DNA of 27,229 nucleotides. Origin: Minisyncoccota bacterium. Its GTDB lineage: Bacteria; Patescibacteria; Microgenomatia; UBA1400; PJMF01. The DNA lies in NCBI GenBank assembly GCA_012515515.1, contig JAAYYE010000016.1, positions 1-27,229 of the forward strand. Reading direction: 5' to 3'. Shown one piece after another: positions 1 to 6,843 of the stretch (positions are counted from its first letter, which is position 1; each line of letters begins with the position of its first letter). A program made the translations under genes and the position numbers. Below the pieces are notes generated by a model. That model was given only the letters and a program-made list of their open reading frames with translations, did no database searches and was not told where the DNA came from.

Positions 1-1383
1 ACCAGCTTTAGCAAAACCCACACCAGCTCCTGTTAAACCACCAAGTCCCCCTGTTAACGTTGACACTCCTGCTCCCACCATGAATTTACCCCCCCTATTC
101 CAACCCTCTTGCAACTGTTTTAATGCCGATCCAGCCAGATTTCCCATAATTCCCTCTGACACTCCCAACATTTTCTTAGCTTCTTTCATAATTTCTGGAA
201 TAATTAGCAATATGCCAATACCCACTAAAACTGGAAAAACTTCACCTTGACCAGATCCTAGTAAATAGGGTGGCATAAATCCGCCCGATGAGCCACCCTC
301 ATAATAAGTAGAACTGGTTAACATTCTATTGACTAAAAGACACATTAGAATTATGGGCCACATAATTAAATTGCCAGTCAAATTTTTTAACCACGATGCG
401 AAGGTGTTCTGGCCAGGAATAGCGCCAATCATTAAAATTACTGGAGCAAAGACTACTTGTAAAATAATTGCGATATATGATTTTAGTAGTTCTAAAAAAA
501 TTTTAAAAACACTAAATAAGATTGCTAATCCTACAATCATTGATGCTGACAGTGAAGAGAATAAAACTAAAGCATCTTTAACAAAGCCTTCTCCCAACAA
601 GTTTGACATTAAATCAGTCACAGCTTTCCTAACGTCAGCCCCGAAGCTCCTAAACATGCTTCCTACTAAATTAAAAATGCTACCTGAAATTAAGTCTTCT
701 TGACTGCTAAACAGCGATGACAATAGGTATAACAAAAGATACATTATATCAATCATAAATCCAGCGATGGCATAGGAAAAGGTAACTGCTAATAGGGCAA
801 CAATGATATTGGGAATGGCTTGTTGCACGGTAATGGCTACTTGGCCAATTTTAGCTCGAAACATAATCATAAAGCCAATCACTAAAAAAATGACCACAAA
901 AAACAGATAAGCTACATTGCGAAACTGCTTCCAGGTTTCAAGAATTGGGTCTAATGAGGCAAAACCTAGACCTTGTGCTTGTGCTTCTGGAATAATTTTA
1001 GCATTTTGTAGTAAATCAGCTAAGTAAACTTGAGAGTTTATTGGAGCATCATACATGGCCACAATACCACTATTAACTGTGCCAATTAGTCCTGAGCCAA
1101 CACTTTGTTGCAACATGGCACTTTCGCTAGATTCACTCTCTGAAGTGCCGAGAACATGAAGGTTGATCACGTTCATTAAATTTGAAGTTGTTTCCGTAAC
1201 GTGTTTTTCGCCACTTACACCTTCTTGAGTAATGCTAGTTTGCATGTTTTCACTAGCTTCTTTTGAGCGAAATTGAGCTCTGATCCAATCCCAAATGCTG
1301 GCTTGAGCGGGTTTAACAGCCACCGACCATGCCATTAGAAAGGTTAAAGCAAAAACTAACAAACGAGAAGCAGATTTTCTCAT
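1..1383 (-). CDS. VirB6/TrbL-like polytopic membrane protein (3' end outside window)
   Basis: Open frame read from an ATG at 1383 to the left edge without a stop, about 461 codons, so the C-terminus is missing. The product starts with a signal-like segment (residues about 7-24). A soluble stretch of about 120 residues follows, then some six further hydrophobic segments at about 155-175, 190-225, 275-300, 305-325, 345-365 and 390-405, and a Gly-rich tail. This arrangement resembles the VirB6/TrbL inner-membrane channel component of type IV secretion systems, and such proteins commonly lie near 'T4SS pilin' genes in Patescibacteria, as here. The identification rests on topology and neighbourhood, not on a catalytic motif. 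A promoter close to the start codon (1393-1422) suggests the gene begins its own transcription unit, divergent from 1491-2360. Confidence 0.6.
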   Translation of the reverse strand, partial: MRKSASRLLVFALTFLMAWSVAVKPAQASIWDWIRAQFRSKEASENMQTSITQEGVSGEKHVTETTSNLMNVINLHVLGTSESESSESAMLQQSVGSGLIGTVNSGIVAMYDAPINSQVYLADLLQNAKIIPEAQAQGLGFASLDPILETWKQFRNVAYLFFVVIFLVIGFMIMFRAKIGQVAITVQQAIPNIIVALLAVTFSYAIAGFMIDIMYLLLYLLSSLFSSQEDLISGSIFNLVGSMFRSFGADVRKAVTDLMSNLLGEGFVKDALVLFSSLSASMIVGLAILFSVFKIFLELLKSYIAIILQVVFAPVILMIGAIPGQNTFASWLKNLTGNLIMWPIILMCLLVNRMLTSSTYYEGGSSGGFMPPYLLGSGQGEVFPVLVGIGILLIIPEIMKEAKKMLGVSEGIMGNLAGSALKQLQEGWNRGGKFMVGAGVSTLTGGLGGLTGAGVGFAKAG

Positions 1384-1392
1384 ACTAGGTAT

Positions 1393-1422
1393 ATTCTAAT
1401 TGATAATTGTGTTTTGTGTAAA
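1393..1422 (-). promoter_or_regulatory. Promoter of the VirB6-like gene
   Basis: On the minus strand TTTACA (1422-1417), an 18-base spacer, then TAGAAT (1398-1393). Each hexamer differs from the sigma-70 consensus at one position. The -10 ends 9 bases before the ATG at 1383, so the predicted mRNA has a leader of only about 2-3 bases. Confidence 0.6.
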
Positions 1423-1453
1423 GTGAAGTTTATTATTTTTATTATTTTAACTC

Positions 1454-1482
1454 TTGACAAGATATCACAAAGTATTTAAAAC
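1454..1482 (+). promoter_or_regulatory. Promoter of the degenerate DHH gene
   Basis: A perfect TTGACA -35 (1454-1459), a 17-base spacer and TAAAAC (1477-1482, 4 of 6 consensus positions). The GTG start at 1491 follows 8 bases later, so the transcript is expected to begin at or next to the start codon. No Shine-Dalgarno sequence is visible. Confidence 0.6.
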
Positions 1483-1490
1483 TATCACAA

Positions 1491-2360
1491 GTGATCGATC
1501 AAAACCAAACAACACGTCTACTTGAGTTTTTAGCTCTTAGTCCAAAGGTTTTTTTATTATTTGCCAGTAGTCAACAATTGGATATTTTTTTAACGACGCT
1601 TGCTTGCCAGTTGTTTTTTCAGGATGTGGCCAATCTTAATCTCAAGCAATACCCCTTAAAGGAGCCGCTACTTTTTGGGCCAAAAAAAATTAAGCAAACA
1701 CTCAATAGATATGCAGAGCTATCCAACTATTTAGAAAACCAAAAATTATTGTCTATTTGTCAGCACGATTTGGGCAGAGAGAATTTGTCAATCACTTTTC
1801 CTTATCAGCCGGAACAAGTTGATCAAGTTTCTTATCAGATTGGGGACAATGGTCAACGTTTTTATTTAAATATTAAACCTAAAAAAGGTCATTTACCATT
1901 AAATTATGAAGATGTTGAGTTTAGTTATGTTGGTGCGAGTGCTGATTTGCTGATTTTATTTGGCACTGATGATTTATCAGATTTAAAAGATCTCTATTCC
2001 AAAAACAAAGAGCTTTATCAAAATACTCCTTTAATCAGTGTAAATAATTTTTTGCCAGATTTTGGCACGTTGAATTTAGATATTAGTGGAAGTAGTTGCT
2101 ATGGAGAAGCGGTTTTTTATTTAATTAAAAATATGGCTGGTTCAATGAACATCGAGCTAAATTCTCTAGAGAGTATTAAACAATTAACCACCTTGTTGCT
2201 TGCAAGTATTAGCTTAAAAACAAATAATTTTAGTCATCCAAAAATGACAACTAACAGTTTTTTGGCAGTAGCAGAACTTTTACAATTAGGGGCTCAGCGC
2301 TTAAATTTAGAGCCATCAGTAAAAGCCAAAAAAACAAAAAATACTAAAACAGAAGACTAG
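1491..2360 (+). CDS. Degenerate DHH-family (NrnA-like) protein, probably catalytically inactive
   Basis: A 289-residue soluble protein starting at GTG. Residues about 150-265 can be laid over the DHH domain of NrnA/RecJ-type phosphoesterases: a hydrophobic strand followed by 'FGT', then 'SVNN...DFG..NLD.SGSS' and finally 'SLKTNNF....TT.SFLAVAELL'. In active enzymes these positions hold the metal-binding residues. Here the Asp of the second motif is Gly158, the DHH triad is Val-Asn-Asn (184-186), the later Asp is Lys243, and the N-terminal DxD motif is not recognisable. The C-terminal DHHA1 substrate domain is also absent: the protein ends with a Lys-rich tail after the DHH part. I infer a retained fold without phosphoesterase activity, perhaps a binding or structural role. 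It converges with the lysozyme-like gene (28-base gap) and lies within the T4SS-like locus. The homology was recognised by eye only. Confidence 0.55.
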   Translation: MIDQNQTTRLLEFLALSPKVFLLFASSQQLDIFLTTLACQLFFQDVANLNLKQYPLKEPLLFGPKKIKQTLNRYAELSNYLENQKLLSICQHDLGRENLSITFPYQPEQVDQVSYQIGDNGQRFYLNIKPKKGHLPLNYEDVEFSYVGASADLLILFGTDDLSDLKDLYSKNKELYQNTPLISVNNFLPDFGTLNLDISGSSCYGEAVFYLIKNMAGSMNIELNSLESIKQLTTLLLASISLKTNNFSHPKMTTNSFLAVAELLQLGAQRLNLEPSVKAKKTKNTKTED

Positions 2361-2388
2361 TTGGCTTAAAATTCTTAACTTAAAATTA

Positions 2389-5202
2389 CTAATGACTGTT
2401 GTGCAGAATTATTGCAGTTGTTAGCACACCCAATCGTTGGAAAAGTGGATACTTAGCGGTGTTATTATTAGTGGTGTCTGGATTACAAGCTATACCACCC
2501 ATAAAACAATTTGTTAGAGCGCTACTCACAAATTCTGCGCTTGGTGGTCTGCCCATTACAGCGGTGTAGCGATCTATAATAGCATTGCTGTCGCTTGCTT
2601 GAGCTGCTCGATTACAGGTAAATTCAACTGCGTCCATGCAGAAAATTAAATCCATTTCCTGATGTTTGTCATCGAGCCAATTGGCAGGATAAATATGATC
2701 ATCTCCCTCAAGAGCAACGGGACAATAGCCAGCTGCTCGCCAGCGGGTTGGTCGCTCTTGATTTAAAAAGCTGTCAAAAGTGCAGTTGCCATTACCTCCG
2801 CCATTATATCTGGCTAAGCCCATTAGTAATTTTTCGTAATCAAGCTGAACTTGGTCTGGAGCTACGCCCTCAATGCCCATTTTTCCTTTCAAATGTTCCA
2901 TGGCTGCAGTAGCATCCTCCAAGAGGGTGCCGCGTAAAGCCCCACCATCAAAAACCGATTGATTTGGATTCATGCCACCCTCAATCCAGTGCACCCCGGC
3001 CACTATTTCACAAGGAATACCAGTATCAGCTTCAACTTGACCGTATACTGACACCAGTTCTTCTGTAACTCTTGAAGAAACATAGGTTTCAAAATTGCTT
3101 TTAGCAACTTCTGGAATACCAGAAAATTCTGGTAAACCTTCAACTTTTTCAAATGCTAAACCCTCACAGGTGGCTTCTAACTCTCCTGGCATTCGCCCTC
3201 GGCAGCGACCTAAAAATAAGTCCTCAACGCGTTCACAAGAAGCAATATATTTGTATGCCTCCTCAGTGGTGCTGCGAATTGTGGTCTGAATTTTTCTAAT
3301 GAACCAGCCTAAACCAAAATCGGGGAAGAGGATGGGGTTTTCTGGTTTACCTGCCACGGTTACTCCAAAGGTTTTTTCATCACAAACCTCAATGTAGATA
3401 GGATTTCCTAATAGATCGACTGCGCCACTTGGATCTGGTTCTAGGCGACAATTAGTTTTCCAAGTATAGGAATCACTACTACTATAATTAACATTACTAT
3501 TTTTTATGGTGTAATATTTCGGTATCGCTCCAGTTTTTCCATCCATATCAACTACAACATTGCTTTTAATCAGCTCAAACAAAGTATCACGATTCCAAAA
3601 AATACTAAAAGCTTTGTTGACATCTTTTACATTTTCTCCCATTGGTAAAACGAGATAAGCGCGTACTTTGATTTTGTCATCATTATTCAAACTTAATCCA
3701 GGACTACTAACTGTAATATTCCAAGAGAAATTTGTTTCGGTCTTGCTTTCTAATCGATCTAATAATTTAGTGTTCAGTGGGTTATTTTTATAAGGATTAC
3801 GAGCAGTGTCATCAAAATATTTAATCGCTGGAGTAAAAAGATCACCCGCTTTCTCAAAAGTAAGATCATTAGTGTTGATGATATCTTCAATGTGTAAATC
3901 ACTGTCCGGATCGTCTAATTCGACTACACCAATTGCCTCAACATCACAAGAGGGCTCGGCGCCATTAATAATATCAACCAAAACATTTTCAAGGATGTTG
4001 TCCTGTGAACGCTGACATTGAGGCATGCCAGCGCATTTGATTGTTTTTTCATTTTCTGACCAAGAATTAGCTTCGCTGGCAGCTTCGGCCAAAGACTCTC
4101 TTACTAAGTTTTGATCATCAAAATCTTGGACGTTTAGGTCGTGATTTTGTAAAGCAGCTTTGGTTAATTCTAGGCTATCAACGTTGTCTAAAGTTCGAGA
4201 TTTATTGGTGGCAAATTCGGGAATTTTAAAAGCAATGAAAATTGGGGCATCTTTATCGTGGATGCCGCCATTAGTTTGCAAAAATTGCAGCTGGCCATCG
4301 CTTGACGATTGTCTTGGAACCAAAACTAGGAAAGCTAAGCGATAAAGGTTATCTAAATCGAAGTTAACTTTTTCAATAGCCGCTCGGTTAAGAGCTAGGG
4401 TTTCAGCATCAGCTGAGCTGGTAGTAGCGCCTTCTGGATATAAATCACCACAAATAGCTGAATTTTTGTCAGTTCTTTCTTCCTTAGACCCACTGCTCAA
4501 TTCTGGACGGAGATCGTCTAAGCGTTCTTTAATATTAAGATAATCGAGGTTGGCAGCAGGGATTTTTAGTGCTGGATTACCCTCAATTTTAACTTCTCTG
4601 TTCAAGAAGCAATTAATAAAAAATTTACTACACAATTCTTCAATTACATCCAAATTATTTTTCTTATAAAAACACTGCCAATAAGAACTTAATAATCTGC
4701 CAGCTACACCGGTGGCATTTTCATAATCGAGCGCAGTAAAAGTTTTTTGTAAATTTGCGCCAAACATTCCCTCAAATGAATCATTTTTATCGGTCAATTC
4801 GCCATCTTCCATGCCTCTTAAAAGAGGGATACGTGCCTTATCAAAATCTACATATTGAGGGCTGGTGCCACTAAAGAGTCTGGGTGAGTTGGGAAATTCA
4901 GCAAAATAATCGACAACATCTCCCCAAACACTGGCATCAATTAACCACTCTTTTTGAGCGCAATGAGCTTCATAACCCTGGTCTAAAACCATATTCGATA
5001 AAAGATCATCATGATCACTACTAGCCATGCCTGGATTAAGTACTAAGGGCAATATGTTATAGGTAGCAGGATCTCTTTTTTCAGGATTAAGATCAAAGGT
5101 TCCAGATGCGGTTGACTCTTGGGCAAAAACAGTAAAATTTGGCTTAGTAAATAAGTTTAACAATAAAAAAAACGTAAACAACAATTTGACAGCTTTTAGC
5201 AC
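2389..5202 (-). CDS. Large secreted protein with C-terminal lysozyme-like (lytic transglycosylase) domain
   Basis: About 937 residues. The N-terminus is a signal peptide (Lys-containing head, then LLFTFFLLLNLF, ending FAQ). The next 600 or so residues are an extracellular region with several cysteines and no family I recognise. About residues 715-820 look like a lysozyme-fold domain: 'GIPCEIVAGVHWIEGG' carries a candidate catalytic Glu (codon 2980-2982), and 'GLARYNGGG' matches the conserved Tyr-Asn motif of transglycosylases. A VirB1-like role, opening peptidoglycan for the neighbouring T4SS-like apparatus, is an inference from context. Start choice: the frame is open to a TTG at 5217, but a perfect TATAAT at 5214-5209 overlaps that codon and lies exactly 6 bases before the in-frame GTG at 5202, so I prefer 5202. 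A 44-base gap separates it from the upstream pilin gene. Confidence 0.6.
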   Translation of the reverse strand: MLKAVKLLFTFFLLLNLFTKPNFTVFAQESTASGTFDLNPEKRDPATYNILPLVLNPGMASSDHDDLLSNMVLDQGYEAHCAQKEWLIDASVWGDVVDYFAEFPNSPRLFSGTSPQYVDFDKARIPLLRGMEDGELTDKNDSFEGMFGANLQKTFTALDYENATGVAGRLLSSYWQCFYKKNNLDVIEELCSKFFINCFLNREVKIEGNPALKIPAANLDYLNIKERLDDLRPELSSGSKEERTDKNSAICGDLYPEGATTSSADAETLALNRAAIEKVNFDLDNLYRLAFLVLVPRQSSSDGQLQFLQTNGGIHDKDAPIFIAFKIPEFATNKSRTLDNVDSLELTKAALQNHDLNVQDFDDQNLVRESLAEAASEANSWSENEKTIKCAGMPQCQRSQDNILENVLVDIINGAEPSCDVEAIGVVELDDPDSDLHIEDIINTNDLTFEKAGDLFTPAIKYFDDTARNPYKNNPLNTKLLDRLESKTETNFSWNITVSSPGLSLNNDDKIKVRAYLVLPMGENVKDVNKAFSIFWNRDTLFELIKSNVVVDMDGKTGAIPKYYTIKNSNVNYSSSDSYTWKTNCRLEPDPSGAVDLLGNPIYIEVCDEKTFGVTVAGKPENPILFPDFGLGWFIRKIQTTIRSTTEEAYKYIASCERVEDLFLGRCRGRMPGELEATCEGLAFEKVEGLPEFSGIPEVAKSNFETYVSSRVTEELVSVYGQVEADTGIPCEIVAGVHWIEGGMNPNQSVFDGGALRGTLLEDATAAMEHLKGKMGIEGVAPDQVQLDYEKLLMGLARYNGGGNGNCTFDSFLNQERPTRWRAAGYCPVALEGDDHIYPANWLDDKHQEMDLIFCMDAVEFTCNRAAQASDSNAIIDRYTAVMGRPPSAEFVSSALTNCFMGGIACNPDTTNNNTAKYPLFQRLGVLTTAIILHNSH

Positions 5203-5208
5203 AATTCT

Positions 5209-5214
5209 ATTATA
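5209..5214 (-). promoter_or_regulatory. Consensus -10 box for a leaderless start at 5202
   Basis: TATAAT on the minus strand followed by 6 bases (AGAATT) and a GTG codon. No good -35 is visible at 16-18 bases. It may be a secondary promoter inside the pilin operon. Confidence 0.45.
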
Positions 5215-5246
5215 CAAGAACTAGAAACGAAGAACCAGTTTCTTTC

Positions 5247-5828
5247 TCAAATTCCTAAAATTTCTATTCCAAAAATGACTTCGACTAATTGGATTATCCA
5301 GTAAGAAGCAAAAAGAATGATAAATCCGACAATAGCTGTAGTAATGATTTGTTTGCCTTCATCCATGTTTTTGGAATTAGTGGCGCCAGTGAGCATTTTA
5401 AAACCAGCTAAAACTAACATGCCGAATAGAATCATCCCCGCTATGGGAAAAGCATATTTCAAAACTTCGCTAATAATTCCGCCTGGAGTTGAAAGTTGAT
5501 CCGCTTTAGTTGAAAAAAGTTTAAGTGGGTTGAGATCATCTAATAATTCTTGATCTACTGGAGGAATGGGTACGACTAGAGTGGGAGTAGCTGTTGGTGC
5601 GGCTGTCGGTGGTGGGGAAGCATGGCACCCCGTTGTAGAATCGTACCAACCACAACACCATATAGGAGGATTCCAGCCAACGTGGACTTTATTTGCACAA
5701 TTACATGCGCCGTAGGCAAAATATTCTCCGCATTCAGCTGGATCAAGTAGTCCACCTTTTACCGGTTTGGCTGGAAAGGTAAATATTAGAGAAAAAGCAA
5801 TTAATAAACAAAAGATTGTTTTTTTCAT
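5247..5828 (-). CDS. T4SS-pilin-like protein with Cys-rich ectodomain
   Basis: 193 residues. A signal peptide (residues 1-25) leads to a short Cys-rich domain with six cysteines including a CC pair, then a Pro/Thr linker (PPPTAAPTATPT). Two C-terminal hydrophobic segments (about 130-150 and 165-190) are separated by a charged loop 'TGATNSKNMDEGKQIITTAIVG'-type region. The two-helix hairpin with a conserved IITTAIVG-like second helix matches the Patescibacterial 'T4SS pilin' family (PF18895), which is related in layout to VirB2. The ATG lies 3 bases after the stop of the upstream pilin gene (TAA GAA ATG), so translational coupling is likely. It is the only gene in the window that ends in TGA. 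The paralogue at 5832-6779 shares the membrane hairpin but has a different ectodomain. Confidence 0.65.
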   Translation of the reverse strand: MKKTIFCLLIAFSLIFTFPAKPVKGGLLDPAECGEYFAYGACNCANKVHVGWNPPIWCCGWYDSTTGCHASPPPTAAPTATPTLVVPIPPVDQELLDDLNPLKLFSTKADQLSTPGGIISEVLKYAFPIAGMILFGMLVLAGFKMLTGATNSKNMDEGKQIITTAIVGFIILFASYWIIQLVEVIFGIEILGI

Positions 5829-5831
5829 TTC

Positions 5832-6779
5832 TTATGGTTGTCCAAAACCAGGTATTCTAATAACTGAAACGCCAATAAATTGTAATAGAGTTACAGAGAA
5901 AATGATAAATAAGAGTCCTACAATGGCTGAAGTAATGATCTCTTTTGCATCTTGAGTTTTTTTTGGGTCACCCTTAGAAGTAGAAAGCATAAAGGCACCA
6001 AGTAAAATCATAACTAAAACAATGCCTCCACCCAGTACAAGACCGATTCTCATTATTGTATAAATAATTCCTTCAGAGGTGCTTGGTATACAGCCAATTG
6101 CTGTCCAAATTCCTCCCGAATTAAAGCAAGTTATACAACGACTAAAAGCATTGGTGTCATTGGAACTAATTTGTGTCAAGCAAAGATCAAATTCAGTGGC
6201 TTCAGCATCTGTTGGCTCTGTACTACAACTATCAGGATTACAGCTATTAGACACTATAAAAGGGGCGCTTTGTTTTATATCACATACTACGCTTTGGTTA
6301 TAAATAATCTTGCGATAAGATACGCCAACAAGATATCTTCCCTCTTCTTCATCGATCATTAGGGAAGCGGAAGCTGTATCATTTATAATATCTGCTGTCG
6401 CTTCCGAGGAAGTCGCAACAGCCCTATCACCAACCATTTTTCTTAGTGTAAACTTAACTTTTTCTGGAATTAACGAGCTATCGTTTTTAGGATCGTTCCA
6501 AGTGAGATTCTCAATTGTAATATTTATGTCTGAGTCAGCTTGAATGCAACTTGGGGGATAGTAACATTTTTTTCCATCTCTTTCTTGATAAATTTGAAAA
6601 CCCGATGCTGTAAAAGTTGCATCTAAGACTGATGGAGGATTAAGACCGCCAGTAAACCACAAACACTGTCCTGGTACAAAGTCATCAGCAAAAACCGAAA
6701 ATTGGCTCTTTTGAAATGGTATAAGAAGTGAGGTTAGTACTAGGAGTGATAACAAGATTCTTACAATTTTATTTTTCAC
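5832..6779 (-). CDS. T4SS-pilin-like protein with larger ectodomain
   Basis: 315 residues starting at GTG. Signal peptide (about 1-31), then about 160 residues that look beta-rich and contain paired cysteines. A Cys motif 'CITCFNSGGIWTAIGCIP' comes next, followed directly by two membrane segments (about 240-265 and 285-310) around a charged loop. The motif plus hairpin is characteristic of pilin-like proteins I know from Patescibacterial genomes. It heads the minus-strand operon (this gene, 5247-5828, perhaps 2389-5202). A TAAAAT box ends 6 bases before the GTG, implying leaderless translation. The bases between are AGAGGG, which resemble a Shine-Dalgarno sequence but touch the start codon and so are too close to act as one. 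It probably forms or caps a surface filament or channel, by analogy with VirB2. Confidence 0.65.
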   Translation of the reverse strand: MKNKIVRILLSLLVLTSLLIPFQKSQFSVFADDFVPGQCLWFTGGLNPPSVLDATFTASGFQIYQERDGKKCYYPPSCIQADSDINITIENLTWNDPKNDSSLIPEKVKFTLRKMVGDRAVATSSEATADIINDTASASLMIDEEEGRYLVGVSYRKIIYNQSVVCDIKQSAPFIVSNSCNPDSCSTEPTDAEATEFDLCLTQISSNDTNAFSRCITCFNSGGIWTAIGCIPSTSEGIIYTIMRIGLVLGGGIVLVMILLGAFMLSTSKGDPKKTQDAKEIITSAIVGLLFIIFSVTLLQFIGVSVIRIPGFGQP

Positions 6780-6785
6780 CCCTCT

Positions 6786-6791
6786 ATTTTA
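6786..6791 (-). promoter_or_regulatory. -10 box of pilin operon (leaderless)
   Basis: TAAAAT on the minus strand, 6 bases before the GTG at 6779. A weak -35 (TTTACG, spacer 16) lies upstream. It shares a 64-base divergent region with the SpoIID gene promoter. Confidence 0.5.
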
Positions 6792-6828
6792 ACTCAAAAA
6801 TCTCAATCGTAAAAGCAATAGAAAAATT

Positions 6829-6837
6829 TGTTACAAT
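6829..6837 (+). promoter_or_regulatory. Extended -10 box of the SpoIID-domain gene (leaderless)
   Basis: TG-T-TACAAT (extended -10), followed by exactly 6 bases and the GTG start at 6844. An ATG inside the box (6836) opens only a 4-codon frame and can be discounted. Confidence 0.55.
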
Positions 6838-6843
6838 GAAAAG

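Noticed and set aside
329..703. Plus-strand frame of 124 codons
   Set aside because: It lies antisense to the VirB6-like gene, whose minus frame stays open through 1-1383 and has a clear membrane pattern and promoter.
5247..5249. Alternative genetic code with TGA as glycine
   Set aside because: TGA occurs as a normal stop once and no gene contains an in-frame TGA; glycine uses GGN throughout.
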